Part shown: positions 53,587-61,014 of the stretch, one piece after another
Numbering within the stretch: position 1 is the stretch's first letter
How the letters are laid out: every line of letters starts with the position of its first letter
Assembly (NCBI GenBank): GCA_964358085.1
Contig: CAYHNU010000001.1
Coordinates: 15,655-79,654 of the forward strand
Direction: 5' to 3'
Length of the DNA: 64,000 nt
From: GWC2-45-19 sp964358085
GTDB lineage: Bacteria; Patescibacteriota; Microgenomatia; CAZETR01; Amesbacteraceae
The notes under the pieces: model-generated
The model's input: only the letters and a program-made list of their open reading frames with translations
What the model was told of the DNA's origin: nothing
Database searches by the model: none
Made by a program: the position numbers and the translations under genes

Positions 53587-54340
53587 CCGTCGTAAATACT
53601 ATGCCCTAGCTGCAAAAGCCAGTAAGCAGATAGGGGAGCATCCTGGCCTTTTGTATTTACAGAAAATTGCCGGCCAGTCATCTAAGGTGTTAGATGTAGG
53701 TTGTGGCGAAGGGTCACGTTTAGTAACTTTGTTGCCTCCAGGCCAGTTTGCTTGGGGAGTGGATATTGACAAATACGCTATCAATCTTGCCAAAAAACAG
53801 TATCCGGATCAGCATTTTCAAATCTATTCAGGAGAAAAATTGCCTTATAAATCAAATACCTTTGATCTAGTTTATTCTGCTTTTGTTCTCGAGCATGTCC
53901 AAATTCCGGCAAATTTATTAAATGAAATGATCCGCGTCTGCCAGCCCAGAGGGAGCGTCATCCTTCTTTGTCCGAATTTCGGTGCTCCGAACAGAAGATC
54001 CCCAAATTCAATTCAAAATTCCATTTCAAAGCTCCTCACAGGTTTTATTAACGATTTTTTCAGTACTTCTATTTTCCGTTGGGAAAAGGTCCAACCTAAA
54101 CCGGTTTACAATCTGCCGGACGACGACACAACAATTGAACCTTATTTATTATCGCTCATTCGTTATTTCCAAAGCAAAAAATTAACAATTAATTTAGCAT
54201 CGTCTTTATGGAATCTGGAAGTACCAAGCCTTAATCCTCGAAAAATAATTGTCAAAATACTAGGCCAGTTAGGCATTTTTCCATTTAAATACTGGGGTCC
54301 TCAAATTTTTGTTTCAGCCATTAAAACCGTATCTGACTAA
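53576..54340 (+). CDS. Class I SAM-dependent methyltransferase
   Basis: A 254-residue methyltransferase. KVLDVGCGEGSRLV (37-50) is motif I, GVDIDKYAINLAKK the acidic loop, YSAFVLEHVQIP the post-motif block and VILLCPNFGAPN the later strand. Last gene of a plus-strand unit; its end overlaps the convergent GT2 gene by 27 bases. Confidence 0.87.
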   Translation: MSYNRRKYYALAAKASKQIGEHPGLLYLQKIAGQSSKVLDVGCGEGSRLVTLLPPGQFAWGVDIDKYAINLAKKQYPDQHFQIYSGEKLPYKSNTFDLVYSAFVLEHVQIPANLLNEMIRVCQPRGSVILLCPNFGAPNRRSPNSIQNSISKLLTGFINDFFSTSIFRWEKVQPKPVYNLPDDDTTIEPYLLSLIRYFQSKKLTINLASSLWNLEVPSLNPRKIIVKILGQLGIFPFKYWGPQIFVSAIKTVSD

Positions 54341-55018
54341 ACACCACACCGTCCACAGGCCGTCTTTCCAATTGATCTTTTTTCCTTCAGCATAGCTTCT
54401 TCCGGAGTAACTAATTCCCACTTCATAAATCCGTACTCCCATTCGAGCGACTTTAATTGTAAATTCCGGCTCAACGCCAAACCTTTTTTCCTGCAAGTTC
54501 AACTTATTAGCCACGTCTTTAGTAAAAGCCTTGTAGCAAGTCTCAATATCCGTCAGATTCAAATTTGTCAGACAATTGGACAGTAGCGTGATAAATTTAT
54601 TACCCACATAGTGCCAGAAATATAACACCCGATGCGGCTGGCCTCCGGTAAACCTGGATCCAAACACCACGTCGGCTTTCTTGGCCAAAATCGGCGCCAG
54701 CAATAATTCGTATTCATCAGGATCGTATTCCAAATCTGCATCCTGAATTATAAACGTGTCCCCGGAAGCTATTTTTAGCGCATCTCTCACTGCCGCCCCC
54801 TTCCCCTCGTTCTTGGATTTATTAATCGTTTTTAATTTTTTGGATCTTGAACTTTGCTCGCGAAGCGCGACGGAGTCGATCTTGAACCTTGTCTTATCGG
54901 TAGATCCATCATTCACCACAATTATTTCTTTAACTAATTTGTTAGATTGCACTTTTCGAAGTACTCGGGCAATTGTCTTTTCCTCGTTGTACGCTGGTAT
55001 AATTACAGTTAGTTTCAC
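54314..55018 (-). CDS. GT2 family, DPM1-like polyprenyl-phosphate glycosyltransferase
   Basis: A 234-residue GT2 enzyme close to dolichol-phosphate mannose synthase. VIIPAYNEEKTI (5-16), VVNDGSTDKT (34-43), NEGKGAAVRDAL (70-81), IQDADLEYDP (91-100), GSRFTGG and CYKAF follow the family. No C-terminal helices. It begins with GTG 55018, 7 bases after a TATAAT box. Residues 44-66 are encoded by a repeat element with a hairpin (54843-54887). It may load the lipid donor for the GT-C enzymes on either side. Confidence 0.88.
   Translation of the reverse strand: MKLTVIIPAYNEEKTIARVLRKVQSNKLVKEIIVVNDGSTDKTRFKIDSVALREQSSRSKKLKTINKSKNEGKGAAVRDALKIASGDTFIIQDADLEYDPDEYELLLAPILAKKADVVFGSRFTGGQPHRVLYFWHYVGNKFITLLSNCLTNLNLTDIETCYKAFTKDVANKLNLQEKRFGVEPEFTIKVARMGVRIYEVGISYSGRSYAEGKKINWKDGLWTVWCLVRYGFNG
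54843..54887. repeat. Direct repeat with internal hairpin, AAAGTTC family
   Basis: GATCTTGAAC occurs at 54843-54852 and again at 54878-54887, 35 bases (5 x 7) apart. Between them TCGCG-AAG-CGCGA (54858-54870) forms a hairpin. Read on the minus strand the element encodes RFKIDSVALREQSSR, where QSSR matches the repeat at 9274 in the same frame. Confidence 0.65.
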
Positions 55019-55025
55019 AAATCAG

Positions 55026-55031
55026 ATTATA
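55026..55031 (-). promoter_or_regulatory. Predicted -10 box for DPM1-like gene, leaderless
   Basis: Minus-strand TATAAT (55031-55026), 7 bases before GTG 55018. On the plus strand TCAGAT (55022-55027) lies 6 bases before ATG 55034 but is a poor match. Confidence 0.6.
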
Positions 55032-55033
55032 CA

Positions 55034-56029
55034 ATGAAGATCGCCATTTTGAGCTTTTATTCTGGTAATCTCTATCGTGGCGTTGAGACTTATGTCCACG
55101 AGCTTAGTAATTGTTTGGTTAATTTGGGAGAACAAGTGGTTGTGTATCAAAATGGTCAGAAGCATAAGAATTCAAAATACACGACGGTTTCTATTGGATT
55201 ACCAATTGACTGGTCTCGGCTTGGTGGGGGGTGGACACCGTGGGATTATTGGAAATTGTTAGTTAAAAACTTTACGAAGATCTCCTTGCAAAAAATTGAT
55301 CCAGACACTGAGATAATAATACCAACAAATGGAATGTGGCAGAGCTTGTATAGCCGTTTGTGGGCATGGAGGAATAAAAAAAAGATGGTGATTTCCGGAC
55401 AATCGGGGCCTGGATTAGACGATAGAATAAATTTATGGACTTTTCCGGATATGTTTGTTGGAATGACGGATTATCAATGCCAATGGGCCAAAAAAGCTAA
55501 TCCATTTGTAAAAATTGTAAAAATTCCCAATGGAGTGGATTTAGATAAATTTACTCCCGCCACAGAACCTATCAAACTCAACCTAAAAAAGCCTATCATC
55601 CTAAATGTGGGCGTGGTGACACCATTTAAACGCCAAGATCTTTTGCTTGATGCGGCTAAAAAAATTAAAGCCTCAGTCTTATTAGTTGGAAAGGGAGGAA
55701 CTATGGATTTTGTTCATTCAGATATGCCGAAAGTATATACGGCATGCGATTTATTTTCTTATCCTACGTCACCTCAAGAATCTTTCGGCATCGCCATGCT
55801 GGAAGCCATGGCCAGCGGACTGGCTGTGGTAGCTACCGACGACCCTATTCGTCGGGAAATAGTAGGGGAAGCAGGCTTGTTTGTCGACCCAACAAATGCC
55901 ACAGCTTACGCCCAAGCTTTAAAAAAGGCATTGCATATCAGCTGGGGCGATAAGCCCCGCCGGCAGGCCGAAAAGTTTTCCTGGGACAAAATTGCTAAAC
56001 TTTATGATCTCTGTTTCCATAATTGCTAA
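55034..56029 (+). CDS. GT4 family glycosyltransferase
   Basis: A 331-residue GT-B enzyme. YSGNLYRGVETYVHEL near 9-24, FVGMTDYQC, ILNVGVVTPFKRQDLLL at the start of the C-terminal half and ESFGIAMLEAMASGLAVVATDDPIRREIVGEAG at the EX7E site. First gene of the right-hand plus-strand operon that runs to the window end. It overlaps the following GT2 gene by 26 bases. Confidence 0.88.
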   Translation: MKIAILSFYSGNLYRGVETYVHELSNCLVNLGEQVVVYQNGQKHKNSKYTTVSIGLPIDWSRLGGGWTPWDYWKLLVKNFTKISLQKIDPDTEIIIPTNGMWQSLYSRLWAWRNKKKMVISGQSGPGLDDRINLWTFPDMFVGMTDYQCQWAKKANPFVKIVKIPNGVDLDKFTPATEPIKLNLKKPIILNVGVVTPFKRQDLLLDAAKKIKASVLLVGKGGTMDFVHSDMPKVYTACDLFSYPTSPQESFGIAMLEAMASGLAVVATDDPIRREIVGEAGLFVDPTNATAYAQALKKALHISWGDKPRRQAEKFSWDKIAKLYDLCFHNC

Positions 56030-56642
56030 AGATAAATCCGTTATCCTTCCGAGTTGTCTGGAAAGCGTTCGGCAGGTGTTTGACGACGTGGTTATCGTTA
56101 CCAACGCCGACCATAAATTTATAAATTACGCTGACCAAAAAAATTACGCAGCAAGCAAATGCAAATACGACTGGGTTTTGTCTTTAGACGCGGACGAAGA
56201 GCTTTCTCCAGAGCTTATCCACGAACTACGAACCATGAACCATGAACTATACGCCGCCTTTAAAATCCCCAGATTAAATATCATTTTTGGCCGTCCCATG
56301 TTCCACACTAACTGGGAACCCTCTGCCGATACCCACATCTGGTTATATGACAAGACCAAGTGCAAATGGGAGGGCAATGTTCACGAAGAAGTCGTCGCCA
56401 ATGGCCCGGTGGGAACTTTACGGGCTCGCAAAATTCATCACAGTTACCAGACCGTTGAAGAATTTATGGACAAAATGAACAATTACACCTCCCGCGAAAC
56501 TAAAATAGTCAATCCGCTTTTTGATTTTCTCCGTCGCTACATCTGGCACAAGGGATTTTTGGACGGTTGGCACGGGTTATTCTTAAGTTATTTGATGGCT
56601 GTTTATCATACAGTGACATGGGTAAAGAAAAATTCTTCCTGA
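56004..56642 (+). CDS. GT2 family glycosyltransferase, WaaE-like
   Basis: A 212-residue GT2 enzyme. VSIIAKDKSVILPSCLES (4-21), IVTNAD (31-36), LDADEELSPEL (61-71), GNVHEEVV. The hydrophobic C-terminal stretch (WHGLFLSYLMAVYHTVTWV) matches the end of the GT2 protein at 8405, so the two are relatives on both flanks. I start it at ATG 56004 rather than an in-frame TTG at 55992. The repeat at 56223-56250 encodes ELRTMNHEL (74-82). Confidence 0.85.
   Translation: MISVSIIAKDKSVILPSCLESVRQVFDDVVIVTNADHKFINYADQKNYAASKCKYDWVLSLDADEELSPELIHELRTMNHELYAAFKIPRLNIIFGRPMFHTNWEPSADTHIWLYDKTKCKWEGNVHEEVVANGPVGTLRARKIHHSYQTVEEFMDKMNNYTSRETKIVNPLFDFLRRYIWHKGFLDGWHGLFLSYLMAVYHTVTWVKKNSS
56223..56250. repeat. 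Heptanucleotide tandem repeat, GAACTAT family, 4 x 7 bp
   Basis: GAACTAC, GAACCAT, GAACCAT, GAACTAT encode the surface segment LRTMNHELY. It is nearly the same DNA as 6912-6939 in an unrelated membrane protein gene. Confidence 0.9.
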
Positions 56643-57937
56643 TCTTAATTCTTATTCTGGGGTTGGGTTTGCGCTTGATTAAATTAGATCAAAGTTTTTG
56701 GTTGGATGAAGCCTCACAGGCCCAACTCTCTTCCATGTCTCTTTCCCAGATCTGGTCTAATCGTCCCGGAGATTTCCAGCCCCCTCTGTTTTATTTCCTC
56801 GCCCACTACTGGCTGCAACTTGGTCGGTCCGAAACTTGGCTGCGCCTACTACCGGTTTCTTTCGGCCTTCTAAACATCGCAACAATTTACTACCTGGCCA
56901 AGGCAATCAATCCCAAATTGGGTCTGATTGCCGCTTTCTTGCTGGCCACTAATCCCTTCCATGTCTATTACTCCCAGGAATTTCGCATGTATTCGTTACT
57001 TGCCCTCTTGGGAACCCTTTCTATGTGGGCCTTTTATAAAAAACACTGGTCTCTCTTTCTGCTCAACGCTCTTCTGTTATACACTCACTACGCGTCTGTC
57101 TTTCTTATTGCTTCCCAATTTGTTTACTCTCTCGTCTTTAACCGCAAGTTAATTAAATACCTTACTTGGCACTTAGCCCTTAGCACTGTCCTATATTCCC
57201 CTTGGCTTCCCCAATTCCGGCATCAGCTCCAATCAGGAGCCAACATCGATACTTATTTACCGGGGTGGCGAAGTATCTTAACTCTTTCCCCGCTTAAATC
57301 CCTGCCCTTGATATTGTTTAAGTTTGTCGCCGGCCGCATAGACCTGCTCCCTAGATATATCTACGCCGTATATATCGCCTTTGTACTCCTAGTCACCGCT
57401 GCAGGTTTGCTCCTGGCCCGGGGCAAGCGCCGCCTGCTCTACACCTGGCTGTTTGTCCCCATAGCGGGCAGTATTCTTGTCTCCTTTTTCATTCCCCAAA
57501 CCCAGCCGTTCCGCTTGATTTTTACTCTGCCAGCTTTGATCATCCTTTTGGCCGAAGTTACCATTAGATTTCCCAAAATATTTCTGACTCTGCTTATTTA
57601 TATTTCCATCGTCGGCAATTACACCTATTTCACCCGCCCCCGCCTGCAGCGGGAACAGTGGCGAGAGAGTCTGGAGTTTATCCGCAGCCAACCTGCCACC
57701 ATGGTGGTTAAGTTCCCCGGTCCCTTTGCTCCCATGACCTGGTATGCTCCGGATCTGCCGGTGATTACTGCGTCCTCTTTCCCGGCTGAAATAGCTGATT
57801 TTTACCTTTTCCAATATCTATCTGGCCTGACTGACCCGCAATATAAAATCGACTCCCAAGTTCAGGCCGCAGGTTACATCTTACAAAAAAGGTATAATTT
57901 CGAAGGAGTGGGTTTTATTGACTATTATCAAAAATGA
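56618..57937 (+). CDS. GT39/ArnT-like membrane glycosyltransferase
   Basis: A 439-residue GT-C enzyme. First helix at about 7-20, then FWLDEASQAQL (27-37) with Asp30-Glu31 in the outer loop, PPLFYFLAHYW, RLLPVSFGLLN and YYSQEFRMYSL, which are typical of the PMT_2 family. Eight to ten more helices and a short soluble end. I start it at ATG 56618 (25-base overlap) rather than 56567. No short repeat was seen in this gene. Confidence 0.85.
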   Translation: MGKEKFFLILILILGLGLRLIKLDQSFWLDEASQAQLSSMSLSQIWSNRPGDFQPPLFYFLAHYWLQLGRSETWLRLLPVSFGLLNIATIYYLAKAINPKLGLIAAFLLATNPFHVYYSQEFRMYSLLALLGTLSMWAFYKKHWSLFLLNALLLYTHYASVFLIASQFVYSLVFNRKLIKYLTWHLALSTVLYSPWLPQFRHQLQSGANIDTYLPGWRSILTLSPLKSLPLILFKFVAGRIDLLPRYIYAVYIAFVLLVTAAGLLLARGKRRLLYTWLFVPIAGSILVSFFIPQTQPFRLIFTLPALIILLAEVTIRFPKIFLTLLIYISIVGNYTYFTRPRLQREQWRESLEFIRSQPATMVVKFPGPFAPMTWYAPDLPVITASSFPAEIADFYLFQYLSGLTDPQYKIDSQVQAAGYILQKRYNFEGVGFIDYYQK

Positions 57938-58896
57938 AAGTTGGTTTAGACGTTTCATCTATTATTTACGGTACTGGTGTTTCCAATTACACCTTGGAGC
58001 TGCTGCAACACCTGCCGCAGGAAATTGTTGTCCCCTTTGGCTTTTCTCTGCGCCGACGGCAAGATCATTTTTTTCCGTTTCCGCCGACGCTGATGCATTA
58101 TCTCTGGAATAAACTCCACATCGTCAACGTAGAAACTTTAATTGGTAAAATCGACGTCTATCACTCTTCTGATTGGACCCAGGGACCCAGTCGAGCAAAA
58201 AAAGTTACCACTGTTCACGATCTATCCCCCTTTTTATATCCGGCTGAAACCGACCCCCAAATTGTGGCAGTCCACACTGCCCGTATGAAATGGGTAGTTA
58301 AAGAGTGCGATAAAATAATCTGTGTTTCTAACTCTACGGTCGGGGATCTGCACAGGCTATTTCCCCAGACTGTAGGGAGGACAATCGTTATTCCCGAGGC
58401 CTTAGCCGATAAATATTTGACTCTCAAGCCCCAAATTACCAAAAATGCCAATTACGTTTTTGCTATCGGTGCCCGCCAGCCACGTAAAAACATTGACCGC
58501 CTGAAAAAAGCCTGTGAGAACATACACCAAAAATTAATCGCTGTCGGAGAAGGAAGTGATATTGGGTACGTTTCAGACCAGGACTTAGTTAATTATTTAG
58601 CCGGCGCCTCGGCTTTTGTATATCCGTCTTTATATGAAGGTTTTGGGTTACCCATTTTAGAAGCTTTCCACTACAAAATCCCCGTTGCCTGTTCAAACAC
58701 TTCTAGTTTGCCCGAAGTAGCGGGTGACGCCGCCGCCTATTTTGATCCCTTGTCCGTCGAATCCATAGCCGCCGGCATAACCCGGGCCATTAAAGACCGG
58801 GAGCGGTTAATCGCAGCGGGTAGCAAGCAGTTAGCCAAATTTAGTTGGGATAATGCCGCCCAGGAAACCCTCAAAGTTTACCAATCACTATGCTAA
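57934..58896 (+). CDS. GT4 family glycosyltransferase
   Basis: A 320-residue GT-B enzyme. YGTGVSNYTLELLQHL near the N-terminus, VTTVHDLSPF, VFAIGARQPRKNIDRLKKA and the EX7E motif EGFGLPILE followed by FHYKIPVACSNTSSLPEVAGDAAAYF. It resembles the GT4 proteins at 9181 and 58890. ATGA overlap with the upstream GT-C gene. Confidence 0.9.
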   Translation: MKVGLDVSSIIYGTGVSNYTLELLQHLPQEIVVPFGFSLRRRQDHFFPFPPTLMHYLWNKLHIVNVETLIGKIDVYHSSDWTQGPSRAKKVTTVHDLSPFLYPAETDPQIVAVHTARMKWVVKECDKIICVSNSTVGDLHRLFPQTVGRTIVIPEALADKYLTLKPQITKNANYVFAIGARQPRKNIDRLKKACENIHQKLIAVGEGSDIGYVSDQDLVNYLAGASAFVYPSLYEGFGLPILEAFHYKIPVACSNTSSLPEVAGDAAAYFDPLSVESIAAGITRAIKDRERLIAAGSKQLAKFSWDNAAQETLKVYQSLC

Positions 58897-59966
58897 TCGG
58901 AATTGATGCCAACGAAGCCAATCTCACTCCCAATTTAGTGGGCATAAATGAGTATGCCTATAATTTGCTGTGGGCAATTTACAATCTGAAATCAAATCAC
59001 AAATTCGTGACTTATCTGAAGACCCCGCCTCAAAAATCCCTCCCACCTGAAAGGTGGGATTGGAAGTATCGGGTTATCCCTTTCCCCAAATTCTGGACCC
59101 AAACCCGCTTACCGTGGGATTTATATACCCACCAACCCCGTCCGGATGTGTTTTTCAGTATGACTCATTACGCACCCCGTTTTTCGCCCATTCCCACAGT
59201 CGTGGCCATTATGGATTTGGGTTTCTTGCAAACTCCCGAACAGTTCACTTCCAAAGACTTTAATCAATTAAAGAGCTGGACAGCTTACTCTGTCAAAAAT
59301 GCTGCCAAAATAATCGCCATTTCTCAATATACAAAACAGGATATTATTAAAAATTATCACCGCGACCCGCAAGACATTGTGGTTACATTATTAGGCTATA
59401 ACACGAAACTCTTTAAACCGAGCCACAAGCCCCGTAAGCCTTATATTCTGTTTTTAAGTAGTTTAAAGCCCAACAAAAACGTCGAGGGTCTTATCCGCGC
59501 TTTTTATAACCTAACACCTAGAACCTATAACCTAGTCATCGCCGGTAAAAAGGCTTGGCTGTACGATCAAATATTTGCCTTAGTAAAACAGCTAGGCCTA
59601 GAGGATGAGGTTAAATTTACCGGCTTCGTGGACGAAGCCACTAAAGTGGCTCTGATGCAGAGAGCTAGCGCCTATGTCTTGCCGAGTTTTCATGAAGGTT
59701 TTGGCATTCCTGTTCTCGAGGCCATGGCTTGCGGCACTCCCGTGGTCATTTCCCAAGTTGCCAGCCTGCCGGAAGTTGGTGGAGACGCGGCCATCTATGT
59801 TGACCCCCATGACCCAAAATCTATCGCTCAAGGTATAATACAGGCCATGGGTCCTGAGCGGAGTCAAAGGATTAAAAAGGGCCTGGAAAGAGTAAAATTA
59901 TTCAGCTGGGCCAAAACCGCCCAACTCACCCTAACATGTTTAGAGACCGCAACGACAAATCACTAA
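58890..59966 (+). CDS. GT4 family glycosyltransferase
   Basis: A 358-residue GT-B enzyme. EANLTPNLVGINEYAYNLL near the N-terminus, VVAIMDLGFLQ, ILFLSSLKPNKNVEGLIRA at the start of the C-terminal half, EX7E motif EGFGIPVLE and ACGTPVVISQVASLPEVGG. Tandem relative of the previous gene. It holds a heptamer repeat (59506-59533) just after LIRAF and a hairpin at 59041-59059. It overlaps the acetyltransferase gene by 31 bases. Confidence 0.9.
   Translation: MLIGIDANEANLTPNLVGINEYAYNLLWAIYNLKSNHKFVTYLKTPPQKSLPPERWDWKYRVIPFPKFWTQTRLPWDLYTHQPRPDVFFSMTHYAPRFSPIPTVVAIMDLGFLQTPEQFTSKDFNQLKSWTAYSVKNAAKIIAISQYTKQDIIKNYHRDPQDIVVTLLGYNTKLFKPSHKPRKPYILFLSSLKPNKNVEGLIRAFYNLTPRTYNLVIAGKKAWLYDQIFALVKQLGLEDEVKFTGFVDEATKVALMQRASAYVLPSFHEGFGIPVLEAMACGTPVVISQVASLPEVGGDAAIYVDPHDPKSIAQGIIQAMGPERSQRIKKGLERVKLFSWAKTAQLTLTCLETATTNH
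59041..59059. repeat. Perfect 8-bp hairpin inside CDS
   Basis: TCCCACCT (59041-59048), loop GAA, AGGTGGGA (59052-59059). Nearly the same 17-base core (TCCCACCTGAAAGGTGG) is found at 8699-8715 in a GT2 gene, in a different reading frame. Confidence 0.75.
59506..59533. repeat. Heptanucleotide tandem repeat, AACCTAT family, 4 x 7 bp
   Basis: ATAACCT, AACACCT, AGAACCT, ATAACCT encode YNLTPRTYNL. It is 26/28 identical to the repeat at 62519-62546 in an unrelated gene. Confidence 0.9.
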
Positions 59967-60526
59967 CTATTTCCCAAACTTTTCAAAAAGGTGTGAACCG
60001 CGTATATAACATCTTTCTGGATTTAGAGCTTTACGTTTTGAGTCTAGTAGGCCATATCCCGTCGCATCTTGTCCGCAAGTTTTTTTATACCTTAGCCGGT
60101 GTAAAAGTAAAAGGAACACTGCATATGTGGGCCAGGTTTTATAACCCTATAAACATTGAAATTGGCCAGGATTCCATAGTCGGAGATCATGCCTTTCTCG
60201 ACGGCCGGGCTAAATTGAAAATCGGCAATCATGTGGATATTGCCTCTGAAGTTATGATCTACAACTCCGAGCATGATTTAACCGCTGAAGACTTTGTGGC
60301 TACTGTTGCTCCGGTGGAAATTGGCGATTATGTTTTCATCGGCCCCCGAGCCGTAATCCTTCCGGGAGTAACCATTGGCCGCGGAGCCGTAGTAGCTGCA
60401 GGGGCTGTAGTTACTCGCGACGTACCCGAATTTGCCATTGTCGGCGGTGTTCCCGCCAAGGTCATAGGAGAGAGAACTAATAAAGATTTAAAATATCGGT
60501 TAGGACGAGCCAGGCTGTTTCAATGA
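59936..60526 (+). CDS. Hexapeptide-repeat acyltransferase
   Basis: A 196-residue left-handed beta-helix acetyltransferase of the maltose/galactoside O-acetyltransferase kind. Hexapeptide repeats run from about 70 to 175: IEIGQDSIVGDHAFLDG, LKIGNHVDIAS, then YNSEHD with the likely catalytic His, VEIGDYVFIGPRAVILPG, VTIGRGAVVAAGAVVTRDV and GGVPAKVIG at the end. It should transfer an acetyl group from acetyl-CoA to a sugar hydroxyl of the glycan. It overlaps the GT4 gene by 31 bases and the next gene by 4. Confidence 0.9.
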   Translation: MFRDRNDKSLTISQTFQKGVNRVYNIFLDLELYVLSLVGHIPSHLVRKFFYTLAGVKVKGTLHMWARFYNPINIEIGQDSIVGDHAFLDGRAKLKIGNHVDIASEVMIYNSEHDLTAEDFVATVAPVEIGDYVFIGPRAVILPGVTIGRGAVVAAGAVVTRDVPEFAIVGGVPAKVIGERTNKDLKYRLGRARLFQ

Positions 60527-61014
60527 TTAAGAAATTAATTTTATTGGTAGTATTGATACTTATTGGTATTTATTTGATATTACCGTCCCCCAAATTTCCC
60601 GACGTTCCTCCCGGCTCAATTCAATCAAATGAACCGGCGGACACCGAATCCGTTTATCGCCGCGCTTATTATACCAACCTCACCCGCCCGGAGATAATGG
60701 ATTATTACGACCGGACCTTTCGCGGCCCCATCCAATATCGTTTAAATTTGCCCCCGGAAGACGCATATTCGGTAATTCGTGACCAAACTAAAAGCAGCTT
60801 CTTAGAGCAAATCGTCCACCCCGGTCGCGAATCACTGTATATCAATGCTTTTGTGCCCACCAAGCCCACCGAGCAGATCAACATTAGTGGTGTTCATTAC
60901 CTCAACAAGGTTACCGTCCGTTATCTGCCTTCCCACCCTATCTCCCGTCTTACGGTTTTAGCTTTATCCAGTTTATTATTTTTATGGTTAGTCAAAGAAT
61001 ACCCCCATGTCTAA
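60523..61014 (+). CDS. Small membrane-anchored protein, unknown
   Basis: A 163-residue protein with an N-terminal helix (about 3-22), a soluble middle of about 110 residues rich in Pro, Tyr and Arg (RRAYYTNLTRPEIMDYYDRTF, INAFVPTKPTEQINISG) and a second helix near 142-157. The middle probably lies outside the cell. It sits between the acetyltransferase and the ligase-like gene with 4- and 8-base overlaps, so it may be an accessory part of polymerisation or attachment. No family recognised. Confidence 0.6.
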   Translation: MIKKLILLVVLILIGIYLILPSPKFPDVPPGSIQSNEPADTESVYRRAYYTNLTRPEIMDYYDRTFRGPIQYRLNLPPEDAYSVIRDQTKSSFLEQIVHPGRESLYINAFVPTKPTEQINISGVHYLNKVTVRYLPSHPISRLTVLALSSLLFLWLVKEYPHV

